20,901 bases of DNA from Marixanthomonas sp963974425. GTDB lineage: Bacteria; Bacteroidota; Bacteroidia; Flavobacteriales; Flavobacteriaceae. Location: positions 1-20,901 of the forward strand of contig NZ_CAXBCK010000060.1 of the NCBI RefSeq assembly GCF_963974425.1, read 5' to 3'. A program made the translations under genes and the position numbers. Under the pieces are notes generated by a model. It did no database searches. It was not told the origin of the DNA and saw nothing but the letters and a program-made list of their open reading frames with translations. Shown piece by piece: positions 12,366 to 19,225 of this stretch. Numbering within the stretch: position 1 is the first letter of the stretch; each line of letters begins with the position of its first letter.

Positions 12366-13889
12366 TTATTTTAATAGTTTTCCTAATATTCCCAATACAC
12401 TGCGTATTACAGTTGGACTGCTTAATACTTTAACAATAGGGTTTTGTCTGCTGCTTCTAGAAGAAGAACTACTGCTAGAGCGTTTTACTTTAGCTTTTTC
12501 TTTTTGAGCTTTTTCTTTGGCTTCTTCTTTCTCGGCAATGTCAATTTTATCGTTTAATAATTCGTAAGCACTTTCACGGTCTACAGTTTCGTTGTATTTT
12601 TCTATGAGTTTCGATTCTCCTAATAATTCTTTTAGCTCTTGATCTTCTAATACGTCCATTCGGCTCATTGGGGCGCGCATTAGCGTAGCAGCTAAGGGTG
12701 TTGGAATTCCTTTTTCATTTAAAGCTGAAACTAAGGCTTCTCCAATTCCCAACTTGGTTAATACTTCGTCGGTTTTATAGTATTCTGAAATAGGGTAGTT
12801 TTCAGCAGTTAACTTAATTGCTTTCCTATCTTTTGCTGTAAAGGCTCGCAACGCGTGTTGTACTTTCAGCCCTAACTGACTTAATACCGCGTCAGGAACA
12901 TCTGTTGGGTTTTGAGTTACAAAATACAATCCTACACCTTTTGAACGAATAAGCTTTACAATACTTTCAATTTGGTCTAACAAAGCATCACTTGCTTCTT
13001 TAAACATTAAATGTGCTTCATCTATAAAGATTACTAATTCTGGTCTACCACTATCACCTTGTTCAGGGAATGTAGTATAAATTTCGGCTAACAAGCTCAA
13101 CATAAAAGTTGAGAAGAGCTTGGGGCGATCTTGAATATCGGTAAGACGAACAATGTTAATGTAGCCCATTCCATTTTCATCTATTCGTAGTAAATCATCG
13201 GTATCAAATGATTTTTCACCAAAAAACAAGTCACCTCCTTGTTGTTCTAGCGCTACGATACGTCGTAAAATAGCACCTGTTGAAGCAGAGGAAATACGTC
13301 CATATTCTTCAGAAAACTCGTCTTTCTCTTCGTTTGTGGCGTATTGTAATATTTTTTTGAAATCCTTTAAATCTAAAAGTGGAAGTTTATTGTCATCACA
13401 ATACTTAAATATTACTGAAATAATTCCCGCTTGGGTTTCACTTACATCTAAAATTCGCGATAACAACACGGGCCCAAACTCACTTACGGTAGCGCGAAGG
13501 CGTACGCCGTTTTGTTCCGAAAGCGTCATAATTTCTACTGGAAATTTTTTCGATGTAAAAGGAATGCCAATTTTTCCGTGACGTTCATTAATCTTAGCAT
13601 GACCGGGACTAGGTTTAGCAATTCCGCTGAGGTCACCTTTCATATCCATTAATAGTACAGGTACTCCTTTTTCTGAAAGATTTTCTGCTAGTACTTGTAA
13701 CGATTTTGTTTTCCCAGTTCCTGTGGCACCGGCAATAAGGCCGTGACGGTTCATGGTTTTTAATGGGATTTTAACCAGCGCATTAGTGAGGGTTTCGCCT
13801 CTCAACATAGCAGCACCTAATGTAATGGCTTCACCTTTGGTGGTGTACCCTTTTTCAATATGGTCAAAAAAAGCCTGTTTGTCTGCCAT
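12366..13889 (-). CDS. HerA-like ATPase, DUF853 (YjgR) family
   Basis: A 507-residue P-loop ATPase of the HerA/FtsK superfamily. Walker A is GATGTGKT (54-61), Walker B is LVIFIDEAH with Asp290/Glu291, and a TQNP sensor motif is at 325-328. The conserved blocks MDMKGDLSGIAKP, FGPVLLSRIL, SSASTGAILRRI and the C-terminal HALRAFTAKDRKAIK are those of DUF853 proteins such as E. coli YjgR. The family forms hexameric motors presumed to act on DNA, but the biological role is not known; the classical HerA partner nuclease NurA is not present here. A coiled, lysine/glutamate-rich stretch and a serine run (about 465-490) precede the hydrophobic C-terminal tail. The start ATG is at 13887-13889. It is the first gene of a two-gene unit with the lipoprotein. 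Confidence 0.92.
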   Translation of the reverse strand: MADKQAFFDHIEKGYTTKGEAITLGAAMLRGETLTNALVKIPLKTMNRHGLIAGATGTGKTKSLQVLAENLSEKGVPVLLMDMKGDLSGIAKPSPGHAKINERHGKIGIPFTSKKFPVEIMTLSEQNGVRLRATVSEFGPVLLSRILDVSETQAGIISVIFKYCDDNKLPLLDLKDFKKILQYATNEEKDEFSEEYGRISSASTGAILRRIVALEQQGGDLFFGEKSFDTDDLLRIDENGMGYINIVRLTDIQDRPKLFSTFMLSLLAEIYTTFPEQGDSGRPELVIFIDEAHLMFKEASDALLDQIESIVKLIRSKGVGLYFVTQNPTDVPDAVLSQLGLKVQHALRAFTAKDRKAIKLTAENYPISEYYKTDEVLTKLGIGEALVSALNEKGIPTPLAATLMRAPMSRMDVLEDQELKELLGESKLIEKYNETVDRESAYELLNDKIDIAEKEEAKEKAQKEKAKVKRSSSSSSSRSSRQNPIVKVLSSPTVIRSVLGILGKLLK

Positions 13890-13904
13890 CGTTTAAATTT
13901 TCGA

Positions 13905-13912
13905 TAAAAATA
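13905..13912 (-). promoter_or_regulatory. Possible -7 box of the HerA-like ATPase gene
   Basis: On the minus strand TATTTTTA matches TAnnTTTG except for the final base, 16 bp before the start codon. No convincing TTTG -33 box is seen. Confidence 0.35.
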
Positions 13913-14008
13913 GCAATTGTAGGTAAGCTTCTGAAATATTATTTTAATAACTATTTAAATTAATGCTAAAAAGCATACGGCTTTCCCTGAACTGCCAACT
14001 ATAAATTG

Positions 14009-14016
14009 TAATTTTG
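14009..14016 (+). promoter_or_regulatory. -7 box of queE
   Basis: TAATTTTG matches TAnnTTTG exactly. A transcript started 5-8 nt downstream would begin at or almost at the ATG (14023), so the queE mRNA may be leaderless. The -33 region has no clear TTTG. Confidence 0.6.
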
Positions 14017-14022
14017 CAGTCT

Positions 14023-14652
14023 ATGCAGACAGAGACTCAACAATTGGTAAATAAAGGGGAGATGCTTCCGTTAATGGAGGAGTTTTACACCATACAAGGA
14101 GAAGGATTCCATAAAGGTACAGCGGCTTATTTTATACGAATAGGAGGCTGCGATGTAGGTTGCCATTGGTGCGATGTTAAGGAGAGTTGGAATGCCGATA
14201 TACATCCGCCAACTAATATCGATACCATTGTTGAAAATGCCGACAAATACAGTAAAACGATTGTGATAACTGGAGGGGAGCCACTTACGTGGGATATGGG
14301 GCCTTTAACGCAAAAGCTGAAAGAAAAAGATATGCAAATCCATATTGAAACTTCAGGGGCGTATAAGCTTACTGGAACATGGGACTGGATTTGCCTTTCA
14401 CCAAAAAAGATAAAGCTTCCAACTCCAGAGGTGTATGAAAAGGCACACGAACTAAAAGTGATTATTTACAATAAAAATGACTTTAAGTTTGCTGAAGAGC
14501 AAGCCGAAAAAGTAAATAACAACTGTATTCTCTACCTACAACCCGAATGGAGTAAACGGGATAAAATGATGCCGCAAATTGTTGAATATGTAATGCAAAA
14601 CCCTAAGTGGAAAGTGTCATTACAGACGCATAAATATTTGAATATTCCGTAA
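14023..14652 (+). CDS. queE: 7-carboxy-7-deazaguanine synthase QueE (radical SAM)
   Basis: The 209-residue enzyme rearranges 6-carboxy-5,6,7,8-tetrahydropterin to 7-carboxy-7-deazaguanine in queuosine/preQ0 biosynthesis. It shows FYTIQGEG (21-28), the radical SAM cluster Cys43-Cys47-Cys50 in GGCDVGCHWCD, the glycine-rich TGGEPL and the SAM-binding IETSGAY. I choose ATG 14023 because a TTG nine bases upstream (14014) is inside the -7 promoter box, and because the start MQTETQQLVNKGEMLPLMEEF resembles homologues; MLPLMEEF could also begin at 14062. The other queuosine genes are not in the window. The gene converges with the DUF2911 gene 11 bp away. Confidence 0.94.
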   Translation: MQTETQQLVNKGEMLPLMEEFYTIQGEGFHKGTAAYFIRIGGCDVGCHWCDVKESWNADIHPPTNIDTIVENADKYSKTIVITGGEPLTWDMGPLTQKLKEKDMQIHIETSGAYKLTGTWDWICLSPKKIKLPTPEVYEKAHELKVIIYNKNDFKFAEEQAEKVNNNCILYLQPEWSKRDKMMPQIVEYVMQNPKWKVSLQTHKYLNIP

Positions 14653-14663
14653 AGGGAAGTTTC

Positions 14664-15209
14664 TTAATTTACCTTTTCAAAAGGCACCTCTACATATGTC
14701 TTATCCCATCCAATCATTAAGGTTGCGCCCTTATCTTCTGGTCTAAAAACCATAGATAGTGATTCTGCAGGAGCAGCAGCGTTTCGTGCTGGAGTTTCTA
14801 GTCTAACGACGTCATTATCTTTGTTGTAAATAGTACCCCAAACATTAGCATTTTTATTAATAATTACGGTCCACATGTCCTTCTCAGGAATGGTGAATAA
14901 CGTATACGTTCCAGGCTGTAAAACTGTTTTATTAACTTTTAAAGGTTCGTATATGGTTAATTCGGTAGCTTCATTTGCTCCAGTACGCCATACTTTTCCG
15001 TAAGGAACTAATTCCCCAAAAATTTCACGGCCCTTTTTTTGTGGGCGGCTGTAAATAACGCGAGCAATAGGAGGTGTATTTCTGTCAGGACGTGCCATTG
15101 CTAAATCCATCGGGCTGGTATCCATCTTCGGGAAAGTTTGCGAATAAGCAGTATTAGTGCTAAAAACAGTAATAGCTGTAAAAAATAGTATGGTAAGTAA
15201 TGATTTCAT
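14664..15209 (-). CDS. Secreted DUF2911 domain protein
   Basis: A 181-residue protein with a Sec signal peptide (MKSLLTILFFTAITVFSTNTAYS, cleavage likely before QTFP around residue 24). The mature part carries the DUF2911 sequence block: RVIYSRPQKKGREIFGELVPYGKVWRTGANEATELTI, LQPGTYTLFTIP and LMIGWDKTYVEVPF. This family is abundant in Bacteroidota, is exported to the periplasm or beyond, and has no established activity. It lacks the Cys of a lipobox. A TATCTTTA box (15224-15231, minus) is 15 bp before the start. Confidence 0.88.
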   Translation of the reverse strand: MKSLLTILFFTAITVFSTNTAYSQTFPKMDTSPMDLAMARPDRNTPPIARVIYSRPQKKGREIFGELVPYGKVWRTGANEATELTIYEPLKVNKTVLQPGTYTLFTIPEKDMWTVIINKNANVWGTIYNKDNDVVRLETPARNAAAPAESLSMVFRPEDKGATLMIGWDKTYVEVPFEKVN

Positions 15210-15223
15210 AGTTGTTTTTTATT

Positions 15224-15231
15224 TAAAGATA
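15224..15231 (-). promoter_or_regulatory. Possible -7 box of the DUF2911 gene
   Basis: On the minus strand TATCTTTA is one base off TAnnTTTG and lies 15 bp before the DUF2911 start codon. The gyrB promoter is on the opposite strand, making this a divergent promoter region. Confidence 0.35.
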
Positions 15232-15441
15232 ACTTCTGAAAAATTAAAATGTTGTAAAGTTTTCTAAAAGTTATATAATCCGTTCCTATTTCTTAAAAAT
15301 TACAAAATAGTTGAACTTTCTTTTATTTTTTTGACTGTAATAAATCTATAAGGTTTAATTGCTGGCTTTTCTTCACATTAATCTGTTAATAACTTCCGGA
15401 GGTTAATCAATGGAATGCCTTTATTTTATAATGGGTTTCGT

Positions 15442-15449
15442 TATATTTG
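15442..15449 (+). promoter_or_regulatory. -7 box of gyrB
   Basis: TATATTTG matches TAnnTTTG exactly. A weak -33 candidate TTTA (15420-15423) stands 18 bp upstream. Transcription would begin near 15455, giving a leader of about 30 nt. Confidence 0.6.
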
Positions 15450-15485
15450 TTCGTTACGTATCAGAAAGAAAAACAACCTAATTTT

Positions 15486-17426
15486 ATGAAGGACGAAAAA
15501 GACATTAAAGTATATGGTGCCGATAGTATTCAGGCGTTAGAAGGAATGGAACATGTGCGCATGCGTCCATCGATGTATATCGGTGATGTAGGTGTACGCG
15601 GATTACATCATTTGGTGTACGAAGTGGTAGATAATTCTATTGATGAGGCGATGGGCGGCTATTGTGATACTATAGACGTTTGGATTAATGAAGATAATTC
15701 GGTAACCGTAAATGATAATGGTCGGGGTATTCCAGTAGATATGCACAAAAAAGAGGGCGTTTCTGCTCTTGAAGTTGTGATGACCAAAATTGGTGCCGGA
15801 GGAAAATTTGATAAAGACTCTTATAAAGTTTCTGGTGGTCTGCACGGAGTGGGTGTTTCGGTTGTAAATGCCTTGTCCGAAAGTCTAAAAGCTACCGTTC
15901 ATCGCGATGGTAAAATTTGGGAACAAGAATACGAAAGAGGAAAAACACAATATCCAGTAAAATCTACTGGTGAAACAGATTATAGGGGTACGGTTGTAAC
16001 TTTTAAGCCTGACTCTCAAATATTTAAGCAAACCCTTAATTTTAATTACGATACGCTTGCAAGCAGAATGCGTGAGCTAGCTTTCCTTAATAGGGGGCTT
16101 ACCATTAGTATCACCGATAAACGTGAAACCGATGATGATGGTGAATTTATTTCGGAAACCTTTCACAGTGAAGAAGGGTTAAAAGAGTTTATCCGTTTCT
16201 TAGATGAAACTCGTGAGCCAATTATTAATGAAGTGATTTCTATGGAAGGGGAGAAAAACGATATTCCTGTAGAAGTAGCGATGATATACAACACTTCCTT
16301 TAACGAGAATCTACATTCTTACGTAAATAACATCAATACTCACGAAGGAGGAACACATTTAACTGGTTTCCGTCGTGGATTGACAACAACATTAAAAAAG
16401 TATGCCGATGCTTCTGGCATGTTAGACAAGCTGAAATTTGAGATTTTAGGAGATGACTTCCGTGAAGGATTAACAGCTATTGTTTCGGTAAAAGTAGCAG
16501 AACCTCAATTTGAAGGGCAAACTAAAACTAAACTAGGTAACCGTGAGGTCTCTTCAGCAGTAAGCCAAGCAGTTTCCGAAATGCTTGAAAACTACTTAGA
16601 GGAAAACCCGAACGATGCCAAAACCATTGTGCAAAAGGTGATCTTGGCAGCACAAGCACGCCACGCAGCTCGTAAAGCTCGCGAAATGGTACAGCGTAAA
16701 ACCGTTATGGGTGGTGCTGGTTTGCCAGGGAAACTGTCTGATTGTTCAGAACAAGACCCTGAAAAATGCGAAGTATTTCTAGTAGAGGGTGACTCTGCAG
16801 GGGGAACGGCAAAACAAGGTCGTGATCGTAACTTCCAAGCTATTTTGCCATTACGAGGTAAAATTTTGAACGTGGAAAAAGCCATGCAACACAAGGTTTT
16901 TGAAAACGAAGAAATTAGAAACATATTTACTGCATTAGGAGTAACAATAGGAACTGAAGAAGATAGTAAGGCACTAAACCTTTCAAAACTTCGCTATCAC
17001 AAAATAGTAATTATGTGTGATGCCGATGTAGATGGTAGTCACATTGCAACGTTAATTTTAACGTTCTTCTTCCGTTATATGAAAGATTTAATTGAAGCAG
17101 GACACGTATATATTGCAACTCCTCCTTTGTATTTACTGAAAAAAGGAAAAAAGAGCGAATATGCTTGGTCTGAAGAAGCCCGCGCTGAGATTAATGCCAG
17201 CTTTGGAGGTGGAGCCAGTATCCAACGATACAAGGGTCTGGGTGAGATGAATGCAGAACAATTGTGGGATACTACAATGAACCCTGAATTTAGAATCTTA
17301 CGTCAGGTAACCATCGATAATGGAACTGAAGCAGACCGAATTTTCTCCATGCTTATGGGAGATGAGGTACCGCCGAGACGAGAGTTTATCGAGAAGAATG
17401 CTAAATATGCAAATATTGATGCGTAA
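15486..17426 (+). CDS. gyrB: DNA gyrase subunit B
   Basis: A 646-residue GHKL ATPase that supplies ATP-driven strand passage in the GyrA2B2 complex. The ATP site shows Glu46 and Asn50 in YEVVDNSIDEA, Asp77 in DNGRG and the lid GGLHGVG (117-123). The transducer has the Lys of QTKTKLGN (about 347-349). The Toprim domain has Glu434 in LVEGDSAGG, the PLRGKILNVEKA block and DADVDGSHI with Asp512/514/516. The segments are those of GyrB and not ParE. I chose ATG 15486; a TTG 39 bases upstream falls inside the -7 promoter box and would add 13 non-conserved residues. A terminator follows, and mdh starts 170 bp later with its own promoter box. Confidence 0.96.
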   Translation: MKDEKDIKVYGADSIQALEGMEHVRMRPSMYIGDVGVRGLHHLVYEVVDNSIDEAMGGYCDTIDVWINEDNSVTVNDNGRGIPVDMHKKEGVSALEVVMTKIGAGGKFDKDSYKVSGGLHGVGVSVVNALSESLKATVHRDGKIWEQEYERGKTQYPVKSTGETDYRGTVVTFKPDSQIFKQTLNFNYDTLASRMRELAFLNRGLTISITDKRETDDDGEFISETFHSEEGLKEFIRFLDETREPIINEVISMEGEKNDIPVEVAMIYNTSFNENLHSYVNNINTHEGGTHLTGFRRGLTTTLKKYADASGMLDKLKFEILGDDFREGLTAIVSVKVAEPQFEGQTKTKLGNREVSSAVSQAVSEMLENYLEENPNDAKTIVQKVILAAQARHAARKAREMVQRKTVMGGAGLPGKLSDCSEQDPEKCEVFLVEGDSAGGTAKQGRDRNFQAILPLRGKILNVEKAMQHKVFENEEIRNIFTALGVTIGTEEDSKALNLSKLRYHKIVIMCDADVDGSHIATLILTFFFRYMKDLIEAGHVYIATPPLYLLKKGKKSEYAWSEEARAEINASFGGGASIQRYKGLGEMNAEQLWDTTMNPEFRILRQVTIDNGTEADRIFSMLMGDEVPPRREFIEKNAKYANIDA

Positions 17427-17450
17427 GAAATAAAGTATTATTAATTTTTG

Positions 17451-17490
17451 AAAGCCACCGGTTAGTTTATTTAATCGGTGGTTTTGTTTT
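17451..17490 (+). terminator. Intrinsic terminator of gyrB
   Basis: The stem AAAGCCACCG (17451-17460) pairs with CGGTGGTTTT (17476-17485), 10 bp with one G-U wobble, 15-nt loop, followed by GTTTT. It lies 24 bp after the gyrB stop. Confidence 0.85.
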
Positions 17491-17526
17491 TAACCCTTTC
17501 TTATCGTATTTTAAATGAGATAATTG

Positions 17527-17534
17527 TATTTTTG
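17527..17534 (+). promoter_or_regulatory. -7 box of mdh
   Basis: TATTTTTG matches TAnnTTTG exactly, 62 bp before the mdh start and downstream of the gyrB terminator, so mdh is likely transcribed independently. No clear -33 TTTG at the usual distance. Confidence 0.55.
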
Positions 17535-17596
17535 CAAAACGAAAATTATTCAATTCTCGTTTCAAATAAATCATTCATTCAAAAATAATACATATA

Positions 17597-18523
17597 ATGA
17601 AAGTTACAGTAGTAGGAGCAGGTGCAGTAGGCGCAAGTTGTGCCGAATACATTGCCATTAAAAATTTTGCAAGTGAAGTAGTTCTTTTAGATATTAAAGA
17701 AGGCTACGCCGAAGGAAAAGCAATGGATTTAATGCAAACCGCTTCCTTAAATGCATTCGATACACGCGTAGTTGGTACAACAGGAGATTACAGTAAAACA
17801 GCAGATAGTGATATTTGTGTTATTACAAGTGGTATTCCAAGGAAACCAGGAATGACTCGTGAAGAATTAATCGGTATCAATGCCGGAATTGTAAAAGATG
17901 TTTCTTCTAACTTAGTAAAGCACTCTCCAAATACCATCATCATTGTTGTAAGTAACCCAATGGATACGATGACGTATTTAGTGCATAAAACAACCAACCT
18001 TCCTAAAAACCGAATTATCGGTATGGGTGGTGCATTAGATAGCGCACGTTTTAAATATCGTTTAGCTGAGGCATTAGGTGCGCCAATTAGCGATGTTGAC
18101 GGAATGGTAATTGGTGGTCACAGTGATAAAGGTATGGTGCCATTAACACGTTTAGCGACTAGAAACAGTGTGCCAGTAACTGAATTTATTTCGGAAGACA
18201 GATTAAACCAAGTAAAAGAAGATACCAAAGTAGGAGGGGCTACTCTTACTAAATTACTAGGGACTTCAGCTTGGTATGCTCCTGGAGCAGCCGTAAGCGG
18301 ATTGGTACAAGCCATTGCTTGCGACCAAAAGAAAATATTCCCTTGTTCTACCTTGTTAGAAGGTGAGTACGGCTTAAATGATCTTTGTATCGGTGTGCCA
18401 GTTGTATTAGGCCGTGGCGGTATTGAAAAAATAGTAGATATCGAATTAAACGACGGAGAAAGAAATCACTTAAAAGAAAGTGCTGAAGGTGTTAATAAAA
18501 CGAATGGTTTATTAGAATTGTAA
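17597..18523 (+). CDS. mdh: Malate dehydrogenase (LDH-like type)
   Basis: The 308-residue NAD-dependent enzyme interconverts malate and oxaloacetate in the TCA cycle. The Rossmann motif GAGAVG is at residues 7-12, with Asp32 following for NAD selectivity. Substrate-binding Arg82 and Arg88 flank the mobile loop PRKPGMTREEL, with Asn120 in SNPMD. The catalytic pair is Asp148 and His175, with Arg151 in LDSARF and GGHSDKGM. Having Arg at 82 (rather than Gln) marks it as malate and not lactate dehydrogenase. It lies directly after gyrB but has a separate promoter box and terminator. Length is normal; all key residues are present. Confidence 0.97.
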   Translation: MKVTVVGAGAVGASCAEYIAIKNFASEVVLLDIKEGYAEGKAMDLMQTASLNAFDTRVVGTTGDYSKTADSDICVITSGIPRKPGMTREELIGINAGIVKDVSSNLVKHSPNTIIIVVSNPMDTMTYLVHKTTNLPKNRIIGMGGALDSARFKYRLAEALGAPISDVDGMVIGGHSDKGMVPLTRLATRNSVPVTEFISEDRLNQVKEDTKVGGATLTKLLGTSAWYAPGAAVSGLVQAIACDQKKIFPCSTLLEGEYGLNDLCIGVPVVLGRGGIEKIVDIELNDGERNHLKESAEGVNKTNGLLEL

Positions 18524-18540
18524 ATCAGTCAAGGATGCGT

Positions 18541-18570
18541 AAAAACCGTCTCAACTCGAGGCGGTTTTTT
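18541..18570 (+). terminator. Intrinsic terminator of mdh
   Basis: AAAACCGTCTC (18541-18551) pairs with GAGGCGGTTTT (18557-18567) as 11 bp including one wobble, with a 5-nt loop and a run of seven T. It lies 18 bp past the mdh stop. Confidence 0.9.
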
Positions 18571-18594
18571 TATGCTTTTTTTCTAGAATTTTAA

Positions 18595-19128
18595 TCAGAA
18601 ATCTAAATCCAACTTCATTAAAACATCGGTTTGCTTATCGGTGCCTACCCAATAATACTGGTTGTCAAACGCTGTAAAATCTTGTTTTTTGTAAAAGGAA
18701 ATGGCTTTTTGGTTCTTTTCCCAGACACTTAACCACAGTGTTTTTATGTTGAGCGATTGTGCTTTCTCTGTGGCTTTATTCAGTAAAAGTTTTCCTACTC
18801 CTTTTCCTTGAAATTTAGATAGTATGTAAATACGTTCTATTTCCAGTGTATTGGGAAGTTTATTGTCTGTTTGCGCAACACTTCTGTTTATTTTTAAATA
18901 ACCTATGGTTTCATTATCCTGTAACGCAAAATAATAAAACGAATCTGGGTTTATTATACTTCTTTGTAGGTGTTCGGTGTTGAAGTTTTCGGCTAGATAA
19001 GCATCCATATCTTCCTTGGTATTTTCTAAGGCATACGTCTCGAAAAACGTTTCTTTGGCAATCTTTTGAAGTTCAAGTACAGATTTTGATTGAACTTGTT
19101 TTATTAAAATGGAGGATGCAGGTTTCAT
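18595..19128 (-). CDS. GNAT family N-acetyltransferase
   Basis: The 177-residue protein has the GNAT order: a helical N-terminus, strand/turn FALQDNETIGYLKI, motif A EIERIYILSKFQGKGVGKLLLNKA with the acetyl-CoA pyrophosphate loop Q-G-K-G-V-G, and motif B KTLWLSVWEKNQKAISFYKKQDF. Its acceptor (amine of a small molecule or protein) is unknown. It is transcribed alone: a strong terminator for the ribonucleotide reductase gene lies upstream, and a TATCTTTA box (19151-19158, minus) sits between that terminator and the start. The mdh terminator region is convergent to its 3' end. Confidence 0.9.
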   Translation of the reverse strand: MKPASSILIKQVQSKSVLELQKIAKETFFETYALENTKEDMDAYLAENFNTEHLQRSIINPDSFYYFALQDNETIGYLKINRSVAQTDNKLPNTLEIERIYILSKFQGKGVGKLLLNKATEKAQSLNIKTLWLSVWEKNQKAISFYKKQDFTAFDNQYYWVGTDKQTDVLMKLDLDF

Positions 19129-19150
19129 TCTAAAAAGTGATTAGATGTCT

Positions 19151-19158
19151 TAAAGATA
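19151..19158 (-). promoter_or_regulatory. Possible -7 box of the GNAT gene
   Basis: On the minus strand TATCTTTA is one base off TAnnTTTG, 22 bp before the GNAT start and just after the upstream terminator, which makes an independent promoter reasonable. Confidence 0.35.
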
Positions 19159-19163
19159 ATTAA

Positions 19164-19192
19164 AAAAGCCCCGATTTAATATCGGGGCTTTT
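19164..19192 (-). terminator. Strong terminator of the ribonucleotide reductase gene (may be bidirectional)
   Basis: AAAAGCCCCGAT (19164-19175) and ATCGGGGCTTTT (19181-19192) form a perfect 12-bp stem with a 5-nt loop, flanked by A/T runs in both directions. It lies about 34 bp past the stop of the reductase gene. Confidence 0.92.
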
Positions 19193-19225
19193 AATACTAG
19201 TAAAATATAATTTAACTTTAACGAA

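Noticed and set aside
14653..14663. Bidirectional terminator between queE and DUF2911
   Set aside because: The 11-bp gap holds no stem of usable length.
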